A stretch of DNA of 64,000 nt from Candidatus Gastranaerophilales bacterium (GTDB taxonomy: Bacteria > Cyanobacteriota > Vampirovibrionia > Gastranaerophilales > Gastranaerophilaceae), in NCBI GenBank assembly GCA_944323995.1, contig CALUUN010000002.1, forward strand, positions 1-64,000, given 5' to 3'. Every line of letters begins with the position of its first letter. Within the stretch, counting starts at the first letter, position 1. The translations under genes were made by a program, and so were the position numbers. Positions 36,354 through 44,932 of this stretch are shown piece after piece. The notes beneath the pieces are model-generated. The model searched no databases. It was not told the origin of the DNA and saw nothing but the letters and a program-made list of their open reading frames with translations.

Positions 36354-36941
36354 AGTTTGTTTTTTGATACCGGATGATTGTTGTTTTTTCTCACATTCAA
36401 TATCATCTGACAATTCGCATTCACGGCAGTCACCGCAAATTTCTTTGTCAGGAAACTTTTTCACGGGTTTTTCTTCAACTTTTTCTGCTGGTTTTTCTTC
36501 CGCAACATCATCAGTATCAGAATCCTCTGCGGGATTTTCATCTGTTTTTTCGAAATCTTGCGGCTGTACTTCTTCAGATTCTCCGGTTTCATCAATTTCT
36601 TCGGCATCTTCTTTTGCTTCTTCTTCTGCAAGAGCCTTTTCGATTTCAGCCTCATCTTTTGCTCTGATTACCGGAATGGACAGCATAAGAGCCATTTGTT
36701 CGCCTTCCTGGTCAAGATTAAGCTCAAGAGCCTCTTTATCCATTTCAAGATACTTTGAAAGAAGTTCGACAAGCTCACCGCGCATTCTCTCAAGCAGCTG
36801 CGGAGTTAAGTTTGTTCTGTCCTGCATCAAAACAACGCGGAGCCTGTTACATGCTACGTCTTTTGCGCTTTCCTCCTCTTCAGCCTGACGGAAGAAGCCC
36901 AGTAATTTGTTATATAATTCTGCAAAAATATTTTCTCTCAT
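36339..36941 (-). CDS. minE: MinE with long acidic, cysteine-bearing tail
   Basis: A 200-residue protein whose first ~93 residues are a MinE topological-specificity factor: membrane-binding start (MRENIFAELYNKLLGFF), MinD-contact helix (AKDVACNRLRVVLMQDR) and dimer domain (ELVELLSKYLEMDKEALELN). It would drive MinCD off midcell. MinE is usually ~85-90 residues; here ~107 more follow, strongly Glu/Asp-rich, ending EICGDCRECELSDDIECEK, four cysteines (C169, C172, C175, C183) that could bind a metal. It is the last gene of minC-minD-minE, 3 bp after minD. Confidence 0.88.
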   Translation of the reverse strand: MRENIFAELYNKLLGFFRQAEEEESAKDVACNRLRVVLMQDRTNLTPQLLERMRGELVELLSKYLEMDKEALELNLDQEGEQMALMLSIPVIRAKDEAEIEKALAEEEAKEDAEEIDETGESEEVQPQDFEKTDENPAEDSDTDDVAEEKPAEKVEEKPVKKFPDKEICGDCRECELSDDIECEKKQQSSGIKKQTKKGS

Positions 36942-36944
36942 GTT

Positions 36945-37757
36945 TTAGTTCTCCTTACCCATCAAACCTTTGAAGAATTTTTTAACTTTAGCAACCATGC
37001 TTGTTTCTTCCAGGTTCATAAACTCAATTTCTTCACCGGTAATTCTTCTTGCGACGTTCATATATGCTCTGCCCGCAAGCGATTTTTCGTCATTTACAAT
37101 GGGTTCGCCTTTGTTTGTTGAAGTTATAATGCCTGTGTCTTCCGGAATAATTCCGATTAAATCAGCGGATAAAATTTCAACAACATCATCAACGCTCATC
37201 ATATCTTTGGATTTGATAAGGTTCGGACGCACTCTGTTTAAAAGAAGCCTGTAAGATTCTATTTCTTCTTTAGCCTCCAAAAGTCCTATAATTCTGTCGG
37301 CATCACGCACTGCAGACATTTCGGGAGTTGTTACAACTATTGCTTCGGTAGCACCTGCAACCGCGTTTTGAAAGCCTTGTTCAATACCGGCAGGACAGTC
37401 GACCAGAATATAGTCATAATCTTTTTTGAGTTTTTCACAGATATCTTTCAGCTGTTCTTCGGTTACCGCACTTTTATCTCTGGTCTGCGCAGCAGCCAAA
37501 AGACAGAGGTTCGGATTTTTCTTGTCTTTTACGAGAGCCTGCTTAAGTTTGCAGCGTTCTTCAACAACGTCAACTATTGTATAAACAATTCTGTTTTCCA
37601 AGCCTAAAAGCAAATCAAGGTTACGCAGACCCAGATCCGTGTCTATCATAACAACTTTATTTCCAAGTTTTGCGAGGGCTGTTCCGATATTTGCGCTTGC
37701 GGTTGTTTTGCCGACACCGCCTTTACCGGATGTAATTACGATAACTCTACCGCTCAT
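36945..37757 (-). CDS. minD: Septum-site ATPase MinD
   Basis: A 270-residue ParA-like ATPase that dimerises on the membrane and recruits MinC and MinE. Deviant Walker A: TSGKGGVGKTTASANIG; then MIDTDLGLRNLDLLLGLE and DYILVDCPAGIEQGF. The C-terminal amphipathic helix (VAKVKKFFKGLMGK) is the membrane-targeting sequence. Middle gene of the min operon. Confidence 0.97.
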   Translation of the reverse strand: MSGRVIVITSGKGGVGKTTASANIGTALAKLGNKVVMIDTDLGLRNLDLLLGLENRIVYTIVDVVEERCKLKQALVKDKKNPNLCLLAAAQTRDKSAVTEEQLKDICEKLKKDYDYILVDCPAGIEQGFQNAVAGATEAIVVTTPEMSAVRDADRIIGLLEAKEEIESYRLLLNRVRPNLIKSKDMMSVDDVVEILSADLIGIIPEDTGIITSTNKGEPIVNDEKSLAGRAYMNVARRITGEEIEFMNLEETSMVAKVKKFFKGLMGKEN

Positions 37758-37767
37758 GTATTTCTCC

Positions 37768-38610
37768 TTAATTTTCCATTAATTTATTGATAATAATATT
37801 TTTTCTGAATATTTTTGCTTCTTCGGGAACAAATTCACTTGTTTTTTGGACAAACGGTGTATTTACTCCGTCGGGTCTTCTTGCAAAAATATCCGCAATT
37901 CTTAACTGTATTGCATTCATTTTTAATGCACGTATTCTTGCCTGAGTGTTGCCTTCTCTGCCTGCGTGTGCAATTCCGCCGAGCACACCCCAGACTGTTA
38001 TGTCGCCTTTTGCAATAATTTCGGCACCGGGATTTACGTCCCCTATAATTACCAGATTGCCGTCCGAAGTTATGCTCTGGCCTGAGCGAATTGTCTTTTT
38101 GATATAAAGAGTCGGAAGTTTTTCGGCTTCTTTTTTCAATTCAAGCGTTTCTTCGTCGTCATCTTCTTCATCAAAAGCAACTATATTTTCGGACATTTCT
38201 TTAACTTCTTTTTGCGGCTCGTCTTCATCCGCGTCAAAATCATTATCACCGAAAATCTTATCCAGCGCGGTTTCTACTTCGGGACTAACATTAGGCTCCA
38301 TTTCAAAATCCGGCGCTTCAACAACATTTTCAAGTTCTGAAACTTCTACCCCGAGAACTTTTGCCGATTCAGCTGTTTCGGGCGATAAAGTATTGATAAA
38401 TTCAATTTCGGAATCCATTGATTCCACAAGCGCCTTTATGCTTGTCAGCTCCGGCACCGAAAGCGCAACCGAACCCATTTTAAGGCAGACCTGTTTGTTC
38501 TTAGCTTCGGGAATATCAAGTATCCGCGATAATTCGTAAATTATTTCGGAAGTCTTTCTCGCATTGCTCAAATCAACGATAAATCCGTTTTCTATATATC
38601 CCTTGTCCAT
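37768..38610 (-). CDS. minC: Septum-site inhibitor MinC
   Basis: A 280-residue FtsZ inhibitor. An N-terminal domain (~1-95) is followed by an acidic linker (~110-165) and the C-terminal beta-helix (IRSGQSITSDGNLVIIGDV, GAEIIAKGDITVWGVLGGIA, GREGNTQARIRALKM), which binds MinD. Start at 38610, with GGAAGGG upstream; the frame opens 6 codons earlier. First gene of minCDE. Confidence 0.93.
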   Translation of the reverse strand: MDKGYIENGFIVDLSNARKTSEIIYELSRILDIPEAKNKQVCLKMGSVALSVPELTSIKALVESMDSEIEFINTLSPETAESAKVLGVEVSELENVVEAPDFEMEPNVSPEVETALDKIFGDNDFDADEDEPQKEVKEMSENIVAFDEEDDDEETLELKKEAEKLPTLYIKKTIRSGQSITSDGNLVIIGDVNPGAEIIAKGDITVWGVLGGIAHAGREGNTQARIRALKMNAIQLRIADIFARRPDGVNTPFVQKTSEFVPEEAKIFRKNIIINKLMEN

Positions 38611-38698
38611 CTTTTCCCTTCCAATCATGGTTAATAATCATGACATTACACGAAAAAGATTTTTACTGCAACGGAATATTTAGAATTGTAATAAATAT

Positions 38699-39436
38699 TT
38701 ATGCAAAAATTGATTCGTTAACCCTGCGGCTTGTTATACGCTGCGCAAGTTCGGTTTTTGTAATTTTACCGTCATTGTTTTTATCAAGCCCTTTGTTGCT
38801 TGTGTAATAAATTTCCGAACTGTCGGTCAAAACTTCACGTTTTGCACGCGCAGGCAAGAAAGTCAGAGCATACAAATCGCCCGCGTCAAGTTTTTCGGAT
38901 GAATTAAATCCGGCTCTTTTTTTGGTATTTAAATAATATTTTTCGACATAATCAAGCTGTTCAACCGCAGACATTTTTTTCAGGGCATCAGTTGATGTGC
39001 CGAGCTCTTTTGCAGTCGAGGGCATAAACTGTATAAGACCGGTCGCACCGCCGTTCGGATTAACCGCTTTCGGATTCAGACCCGATTCGGAATTCATTAC
39101 GGCAAGCAAATCTCTGTAATCACAGTTCAATTTTTGCGCAACCTGCTTTGTACGGGTCAGAAAATCATCGCTTTTCACTCCGCTTTCAGGGTTTACCTTT
39201 TCTTTTTCAAATGCCGGAAGCTCGCCTTCATTGGTATTTTGCACGGTTTGGGTATTCAAAAATCCGAATATATTTGACGAAATACCGGTTGTGAAAACAG
39301 GCATCTGCCAGTTAAATTGAAATATTGACGGAGTAAGAAACAAATTCGGCATGAAAAAGTTATATGAAAAATTCGGCATAAACCAATTGTTCATCATCAT
39401 AAAAGGATTATTAAAATATCCGAATGAATAAAACAT
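38699..39436 (-). CDS. Lytic transglycosylase (SLT) with EF-hand-like tail
   Basis: A 245-residue protein. The first ~65 residues are rich in Phe, Met, Asn and Trp (FYSFGYFNNPF...), without a normal signal peptide. Residues ~85-200 form a goose-lysozyme/SLT domain with the catalytic Glu in LLAVMNSESGLNPKA and GGATGLIQFMPSTAKEL. The C terminus has an EF-hand-type loop, LDKNNDGKITKTEL. It probably cleaves peptidoglycan. The frame opens at a TTG 4 codons earlier; I prefer the ATG. Confidence 0.82.
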   Translation of the reverse strand: MFYSFGYFNNPFMMMNNWFMPNFSYNFFMPNLFLTPSIFQFNWQMPVFTTGISSNIFGFLNTQTVQNTNEGELPAFEKEKVNPESGVKSDDFLTRTKQVAQKLNCDYRDLLAVMNSESGLNPKAVNPNGGATGLIQFMPSTAKELGTSTDALKKMSAVEQLDYVEKYYLNTKKRAGFNSSEKLDAGDLYALTFLPARAKREVLTDSSEIYYTSNKGLDKNNDGKITKTELAQRITSRRVNESIFA

Positions 39437-39591
39437 AGTTTTCCCCAAAATTTATGTCCCCGTACTTATATAAAGTTTTTTTTCAATAAAAAATTGCCCC
39501 GATTGTTAATATATGTTAAAAAATTTTTGAGTTAGCTTTAAGATAAATCTTATCTTTATTATATTATATTCTAAGAGGGAATGAGATTGTT

Positions 39592-40278
39592 ATGTTCAAT
39601 GAAACAAAAACCCACGAAATTACAGTCGATGTAGTTATTTTAACAATGAAAAATAACGCTATACAGGTACTTCTGGTTAAGCGTCTGAATGAGCCGTTTA
39701 AAGACAAATGGGCAATCCCCGGCGGTTACGTCAGATTATCCGAAAACCTTGATCAGGCGGCATTGAGGGTTTTAAAAGAACGTACTAACGTTGACAATAT
39801 TTATCTTGAACAGCTTTATACATTCGGTGATCCGCTCCGCCACCCCAATGCAAGAGTTATTACCTGCGCGTATTTCGCGCTTGTGAGAGCGGAAGACCTG
39901 AACATTACAACTTCTCCCGAACTCGGCTGGCATAAGGTATCTGACCTGCCGCCTCTGGCTTTTGACCACAAAGAAATTATTGAATACTCGCTTAAGCGTA
40001 CGCGCGAAAGATTGGAACTTTGTCCGGTTGCATACCAGCTTTTGAATGAAAAATTCACGCTGACAGAAATGCAAAAGGCGTATGAATTAATTATGAACAA
40101 AAAGCTCGATAAACGTAATTTCAGGAAAAAAGCCCTGAGCACGGACGGGCTCATTGAACTTGATGAGTACACAAAATCGTCTTCAAAAAGACCGGCAAGA
40201 CTTTACACGTTTGAGAATATAAAACTCAATTCCAAACGTGCACATTTCATTTCTAACAAGAAAAAGGAGAAAAAATAA
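39592..40278 (+). CDS. NrtR-like Nudix-domain transcriptional regulator
   Basis: A 228-residue protein: Nudix domain (~8-135) and C-terminal winged helix (~150-225), the NrtR layout. The Nudix box (GGYVRLSENLDQAALRVLKERTNV) keeps the first Glu but has RVLKER where REUxEE is needed, so it is probably a sensor, not a hydrolase. NrtR proteins repress NAD-related or sugar genes and respond to ADP-ribose-type ligands. Its stop overlaps the secG start. Confidence 0.85.
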   Translation: MFNETKTHEITVDVVILTMKNNAIQVLLVKRLNEPFKDKWAIPGGYVRLSENLDQAALRVLKERTNVDNIYLEQLYTFGDPLRHPNARVITCAYFALVRAEDLNITTSPELGWHKVSDLPPLAFDHKEIIEYSLKRTRERLELCPVAYQLLNEKFTLTEMQKAYELIMNKKLDKRNFRKKALSTDGLIELDEYTKSSSKRPARLYTFENIKLNSKRAHFISNKKKEKK

Positions 40279-40502
40279 TGGTTACATTCGTTTGGGCAAT
40301 CCAAATTTTATCTGCATTGTTTTTAATAATTTTGATACTGCTTCATTCACCGAAAGGCGACGGCATCGCAGGTATCGGAGGAGCCTCACATATATTTTCA
40401 TCACAAAAAAGTGCTGAAAAAGGCCTGAATAAATTTACCGCTATTGTTGCGGCAGTATTTATAGTTTGCACATTTTTGCTGGGATATGGTATAGTTAAAT
40501 AA
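40278..40502 (+). CDS. secG: Preprotein translocase subunit SecG
   Basis: A 74-residue protein with two membrane helices (VWAIQILSALFLIILILL and FTAIVAAVFIVCTFLLGYGI) joined by the SecG loop HSPKGDGIAGIGGASHIFSS. It helps SecYEG in protein export. AAAAGGAG precedes the ATG, inside the end of the Nudix gene. Confidence 0.92.
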   Translation: MVTFVWAIQILSALFLIILILLHSPKGDGIAGIGGASHIFSSQKSAEKGLNKFTAIVAAVFIVCTFLLGYGIVK

Positions 40503-40507
40503 ACTAT

Positions 40508-41263
40508 ATGAACAGCTTGCAAAAAGAAATATTTTCGCGTAACGAACTTTTTTGGGGTGCGGAATTTCAAAAGGCACTTCAAAGAAAGCATGCGGCCGTG
40601 TTCGGACTTGGCGGAGTCGGAGGATACTGCGCGGAAGCCCTTGCAAGAGCCGGTATCGGAGAGTTAACCATTGTAGACTTTGACACGGTTTCAATCTCAA
40701 ACATAAACAGACAGCTCGTCGCTTTAAATTCCACAGTCGGACTTAAAAAAACAGAACTTTTTGAGAAGCGGTTAAAAGACATCAATCCGGAAATCAAATT
40801 AAATGTTGTTGATGATTTTTATACCGGAAATACCGGACTTCCGCAGGTTGATTTTGTTGCGGACGCAATAGATACAATGCGTTCAAAGATTGCACTTCTG
40901 GAAAACTGCGTAAAAAACAACATTCCGGTCATAAGCTCAATGGGTGCAGGAAACAGGATTGACCCGACGCAGCTTTATATATGCGATATTAAAGATATTG
41001 AAGACAAAAAAGCACCGTTTGTTTCAAATATAATTTACCGGTTAAAAAAACGCGGAATTGAAAGCGGAATACAGGTTGTAGCAAGCAGGGAAAAACCTTT
41101 TTCGCGCGAAAAAATTTCAGAAACCGAGCGCATTACGACAAAAAACGGTGAACAAACCGAATTTGTAAAAATTATTCCCGCATCTACACCATTTGTAGCA
41201 AGCGCTGCAGGAATTTTTATGGCATCATATATAATAGGTAAGTTAGGAGTCGAGAATGGTTAA
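40508..41263 (+). CDS. tcdA: tRNA threonylcarbamoyladenosine dehydratase (TcdA-like)
   Basis: A 251-residue E1/ThiF-like, ATP-using enzyme. N-terminal NELFWGAEFQKALQRK is typical of TcdA; AVFGLGGVGGYCAEALARAG is the nucleotide loop; IVDFDTVSISNINRQ and VADAIDTMRSK follow. TcdA converts t6A to its cyclic form at position 37 of ANN-decoding tRNAs. Overlaps the next gene by 8 bp. Confidence 0.88.
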   Translation: MNSLQKEIFSRNELFWGAEFQKALQRKHAAVFGLGGVGGYCAEALARAGIGELTIVDFDTVSISNINRQLVALNSTVGLKKTELFEKRLKDINPEIKLNVVDDFYTGNTGLPQVDFVADAIDTMRSKIALLENCVKNNIPVISSMGAGNRIDPTQLYICDIKDIEDKKAPFVSNIIYRLKKRGIESGIQVVASREKPFSREKISETERITTKNGEQTEFVKIIPASTPFVASAAGIFMASYIIGKLGVENG

Positions 41264-41954
41264 CATACTTGTTACAGGAGCAACCCAAGGTATCGGAAAA
41301 GCTATAGCGGAAGAATTGAAAGAGGTCGGAACTATTTTTGCGACCGGCCGCAACCTTGAACTTTTGAGAGAATATGAAAACTATTGCGTATGTGATCTTG
41401 CAAAAGACGTGGAAACTCTTGAAAGTTATGTTGAAGAAAAAAAGATTGATATTCTGATAAATAACGCCGGCGAATACATTTACGGCTCAATTGACAAAAT
41501 GACGGACGAACAGATTCAGGAAATATTTGAAGTCAATCTGCTTGCACCGGTAAAATTGATAGCAAAAGCAAGCGTAAACATGAAAAACAAAAAATGGGGA
41601 AGAATAATCAATATAGGTTCAATTTCGGGAATAATGGGCGAAGCAAACGCAAGCCTTTATTCTTCAACCAAATCAGGCCTTGTGGGTTTGACAAGAGCGC
41701 TTGCACTTGAGCTTGCCTCATACAATATTACGGTAAACACCGTAAATCCGGGCTGGGTGGATACCGAACTCGGCATGGCATCGGCGGAACTTTCAGAATT
41801 TTTTAAAGACGAAATTATTGAAACAATTCCGCAAAGAAGATTTGTTCAGCCGGTCGAAATTGCAAAACTGGTTAAATACCTTGTATCCGAAGATGCAAAA
41901 GGCATAACCGGTCAGTCAATAAACCTCTGCGCCGGACTCAGCGTCGGAATTTAA
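41256..41954 (+). CDS. SDR oxidoreductase (FabG-like)
   Basis: A 232-residue short-chain reductase. TGATQGIGKAIAEEL (cofactor loop), NNAGEYIYG, INIGSISGIMG (catalytic Ser) and YSSTKSGLVGL (Tyr, Lys) give the full catalytic set, with NPGWVDTELG after it. It resembles 3-oxoacyl-ACP reductases, but the context (tcdA, GT9) does not confirm fatty acid synthesis. Confidence 0.87.
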   Translation: MVNILVTGATQGIGKAIAEELKEVGTIFATGRNLELLREYENYCVCDLAKDVETLESYVEEKKIDILINNAGEYIYGSIDKMTDEQIQEIFEVNLLAPVKLIAKASVNMKNKKWGRIINIGSISGIMGEANASLYSSTKSGLVGLTRALALELASYNITVNTVNPGWVDTELGMASAELSEFFKDEIIETIPQRRFVQPVEIAKLVKYLVSEDAKGITGQSINLCAGLSVGI

Positions 41955-41959
41955 CGGTT

Positions 41960-42955
41960 TTACAAACCCGATTTTAAAACAGTATCCGCAATATCCGAAG
42001 CCGAAATTTTCAAACAGTCAAGGCTGCGGCAGGTAGTCTGTCTTTTTTCCCAAAGACATGGTTTTAAAGCGCAATTGTCTTTTGCTTTGACTGGCGTAAC
42101 CTGAGGCGGAATAAGTTTTTTATCGTCAGTCGGGCCGAAAATAGCAAAAGTTTTGGTTCCCATGGCAACCGCAATATGCAAAGGCGCTGAATCCGAACAC
42201 AAAAAGATTTCAGCTTTTCCTATGAGTATTGCAAGGTCTGCGATATTTTTTGTTTTCCCGTAAAAATTTTCAAAATCTTTTGTTTGAACGTTTTTGAGTA
42301 TGGTTTCAATACAATCGCTGTCGTCCGGGCCGCCTGCGAGCATGACGTTTTTGCCTGCCTGAACGAGCAAATCAATTGTCTGCGCCCAGATTTCGGCGGG
42401 AATCGTTTTTATCATACCTTTTTGAACGCTCATTTTGCTCACGCCGGGGTGGATAAGCACTGAATTTTTTATTTTTTCCGGAGCCGGAATATTTATCACA
42501 GGAAGTTCTGTTACATTGGCAGTTACGGGAGATACAAGATCATGGTACATTTTTGCGGCATACCGGTTTTTATTCAGCCGAACCGCTTTTGACAAAAGTA
42601 TTCTGCTTAATATTCCGCAATCGTAACCGTAACGTTTTTTGGCACCGGTTAAAAACAAAATTATACTCATGAATTTATTTGCGCCTGCGGTTATCGCAAT
42701 ATCAAAACCGCATTTACGCGCTTTGAAAATAAATTTCAAAAGTTCAACATATTTATTTTTATTTTTTATATCGACCTGAATCAAATCGTCAATGACATCA
42801 GTCAAATCCTTAATGCATTTGCTTCTCGGCTCAAGTGCGAGGGTAATTTTCGCCTTTGGAAATTCTTTTTTAAGCGAAACAAGTGCGGGCAAAAAAAGTA
42901 TTTCATCACCTATCCCGCCGAAATTCACCGCAAGTATTTTGTTAACTTTTTCCAT
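41960..42955 (-). CDS. Family 9 (heptosyltransferase-like) glycosyltransferase
   Basis: A 331-residue GT9 enzyme, the family that adds heptoses to the LPS inner core. KILAVNFGGIGDEILFLPAL is the family start, followed by NSVLIHPGVS, MLAGGPDD and FLCSDSAPLHIAVAMGTKTFAIFGPT. A TATAAT at 42967-42962 lies 6 nt before the ATG at 42955, so the mRNA may be leaderless; the longer frame would span the promoter. Together with the kdsC-like gene this suggests an LPS-type outer membrane. Confidence 0.85.
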   Translation of the reverse strand: MEKVNKILAVNFGGIGDEILFLPALVSLKKEFPKAKITLALEPRSKCIKDLTDVIDDLIQVDIKNKNKYVELLKFIFKARKCGFDIAITAGANKFMSIILFLTGAKKRYGYDCGILSRILLSKAVRLNKNRYAAKMYHDLVSPVTANVTELPVINIPAPEKIKNSVLIHPGVSKMSVQKGMIKTIPAEIWAQTIDLLVQAGKNVMLAGGPDDSDCIETILKNVQTKDFENFYGKTKNIADLAILIGKAEIFLCSDSAPLHIAVAMGTKTFAIFGPTDDKKLIPPQVTPVKAKDNCALKPCLWEKRQTTCRSLDCLKISASDIADTVLKSGL

Positions 42956-42961
42956 AAAATA

Positions 42962-42989
42962 ATTATACCCCAAAAATTTGTAGTATAAT
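42962..42989. promoter_or_regulatory. Divergent promoters with +1 on both ATGs
   Basis: TATAAT on minus at 42967-42962 (GT9 gene, ATG at 42955) and TATAAT on plus at 42984-42989 (comM, ATG at 42996). Both leave exactly 6 nt before the start codon, and the two promoters overlap. Neither gene has a Shine-Dalgarno. -35 elements are weak. Confidence 0.55.
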
Positions 42990-42995
42990 AAACCT

Positions 42996-44534
42996 ATGGT
43001 CAACAAAGTAACAACCGCAACAGTAATCGGATTAAACGCCTACGAGGTTTCTGTTGAAACCGATGTACAAAACGGTTTGCCGGCATTTTCGGTTGTGGGG
43101 CTTCCGGATACGGCGGTAAACGAAGCCCGCGACAGAGTTCGTTCCGCAGTAAAAAATTCCGGATTCAGTTTTCCGAACCGCAAAATCATAATAAATCTTG
43201 CACCGGCGGACTTGAAAAAAGCAGGAACCGGTTTTGATCTTCCGATTGCAATGGGAATAATTATTGAAGAAGGGGTTCTGGAGCAGGAAGTTACAAAAGA
43301 TTACGCATTTATCGGGGAACTTTCGCTGAACGGAAATTTGCGCGGAGTACGCGGTATTTTGCCGGTCGTTATCGGTCTGAAAGAAATCGGGATTAAAAAT
43401 GTAATTGTGCCATCGGATAATGTAAAAGAGGCGGCGCTGATTGACGGCATAAACGTTTTCGGGGCACAGTGTCTGGGCGACGTTGTTAACCATTTTATTG
43501 AATCCCCGCTAAAGATTTTCAAAACTGATGCTGACCTGTTTTTGAAAAATTCAAATGAAACTTTTGAATACGATTTTAAAGACGTAAAAGGCCAGCAAAA
43601 AGCCAAAAGAGCGCTTGAAATAGCCGCGGCGGGAGGACATAACCTTCTTATGACGGGTTCTCCGGGCTCGGGAAAAACTCTTATGGCAAAATGTTTTGCA
43701 TCAATTCTGCCGCCGCTTGAGTTTTCGGAAGCGCTTGAACTGACCAAAATCTACAGTATTTGCGGACTTTTATCAAAAGAGGAACCGTTAATGACAAAAC
43801 GTCCTTTCAGAGCGGTTCACCATACAGCTTCGGCAAACGGTATAATCGGAGGCGGAAGCAATCCCATGCCGGGTGAAATTACGCTTGCGCACAGGGGAGT
43901 TTTATTTTTGGACGAGATGGTTGAATTTCCGCGCAGCGTTCTTGAAGTTCTGCGCCAGCCGCTTGAGGACGGTGAAATCGTAATTTCAAGGGCAAAACAT
44001 TCAATAAAATATCCTGCAAAATTCATGCTTTTAGGTGCAATGAATCCTTGTCCCTGCGGATATAAAGGCGACAGGGAAAAGCAGTGCACATGTTCCGATT
44101 TTATGGTAAACCGTTATCTTGCAAAACTTTCGGGGCCGCTTTTAGACAGAATTGATTTGCAGATTAACGTCCCCAGACTCACGGCAAAAGAACTTTTGAA
44201 TATTGATGAGAATGCGGAATCTTCTTTTGAAATCAGAAAAAGGGTAATAAAAGCCCGTCAAATTCAGGCCGAAAGATACAAAAACGACAACATTTTAACC
44301 AATTCGGAACTTACTTCGGAACTGGTCAAAAAATATTGCCGGATAGACGGGGCTTCAAAAGAAATTTTCAAATCCGCCATAGTAAAATTCGGACTTTCGG
44401 GCCGGCGCTATGACAGAATACTGAAGATTGCCCGCACGATTGCGGATCTGGACAATTCTTCCGAAATTGAACAAACGCATCTTATGCAGGCATTACAGTA
44501 TAAAATGTTTGATAAAGACGATTTAAACGGTTAA
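42996..44534 (+). CDS. comM: Mg-chelatase-like AAA+ protein ComM/YifB
   Basis: A 512-residue hexameric helicase-like protein known to promote branch migration during natural transformation. It has an N-terminal Lon-protease-like domain (SVVGLPDTAVNEARDRVRSA, NLAPADLKKAGTGFDLPIA) and an AAA+ core (Walker A TGSPGSGKTLMAK; Walker B GVLFLDEMVEF; NPCPCGYKGD with a CxCG knuckle and CTCSDF) and the C-terminal sensor region (LSGRRYDRILKIARTIADL). Full length. Its 3' end overlaps a convergent gene by 12 bp. Confidence 0.93.
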   Translation: MVNKVTTATVIGLNAYEVSVETDVQNGLPAFSVVGLPDTAVNEARDRVRSAVKNSGFSFPNRKIIINLAPADLKKAGTGFDLPIAMGIIIEEGVLEQEVTKDYAFIGELSLNGNLRGVRGILPVVIGLKEIGIKNVIVPSDNVKEAALIDGINVFGAQCLGDVVNHFIESPLKIFKTDADLFLKNSNETFEYDFKDVKGQQKAKRALEIAAAGGHNLLMTGSPGSGKTLMAKCFASILPPLEFSEALELTKIYSICGLLSKEEPLMTKRPFRAVHHTASANGIIGGGSNPMPGEITLAHRGVLFLDEMVEFPRSVLEVLRQPLEDGEIVISRAKHSIKYPAKFMLLGAMNPCPCGYKGDREKQCTCSDFMVNRYLAKLSGPLLDRIDLQINVPRLTAKELLNIDENAESSFEIRKRVIKARQIQAERYKNDNILTNSELTSELVKKYCRIDGASKEIFKSAIVKFGLSGRRYDRILKIARTIADLDNSSEIEQTHLMQALQYKMFDKDDLNG

Positions 44535-44855
44535 ATCAATAACGGGGCCGTCAATTTCAACCGGTTTGACGTCATCAACATATTTGACATCGGGGTCAAT
44601 TTCTTTAAGAAGTCTGCCGATAAATGTATCAGCACCGCCGGGGCCGCCGTCTTTACCTACGATAATCATGGCATCTTTGTCAAGCATTGCGGCAGCTTTG
44701 CTAAAATCGAGTTTGTCCGCAGCCTGTTGGGGTTTCATAAGTTCAAAACCTTTTACTTCAAAATATTTGTTCAAAGGTTCAAGATATTTTGCAACGGGTA
44801 CGTCTTTGTAGGGAATTCTGGTTGAGCCGAAACTCGGGTTGTTGTTTACAAACAT
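44523..44855 (-). CDS. Small hypothetical protein with PSFG-type N terminus
   Basis: A 110-residue protein opening MFVNNNPSFGSTRIPYKDVP, in the style of the short N-terminal motif found on several hypotheticals here. The rest is a compact alpha/beta sequence (AAAMLDKDAMIIVGKDGGPG, ADTFIGRLLKEIDPDVKYVD). GGAAGAAA precedes the ATG. No family recognised. Confidence 0.65.
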   Translation of the reverse strand: MFVNNNPSFGSTRIPYKDVPVAKYLEPLNKYFEVKGFELMKPQQAADKLDFSKAAAMLDKDAMIIVGKDGGPGGADTFIGRLLKEIDPDVKYVDDVKPVEIDGPVIDLTV

Positions 44856-44932
44856 AAATTTTCTTCCTTTCCGAGGTTATAAATGTTCCTGAACAAAAAT
44901 ATTGCCTGATTATTGCAATATTTTAAAAAATA

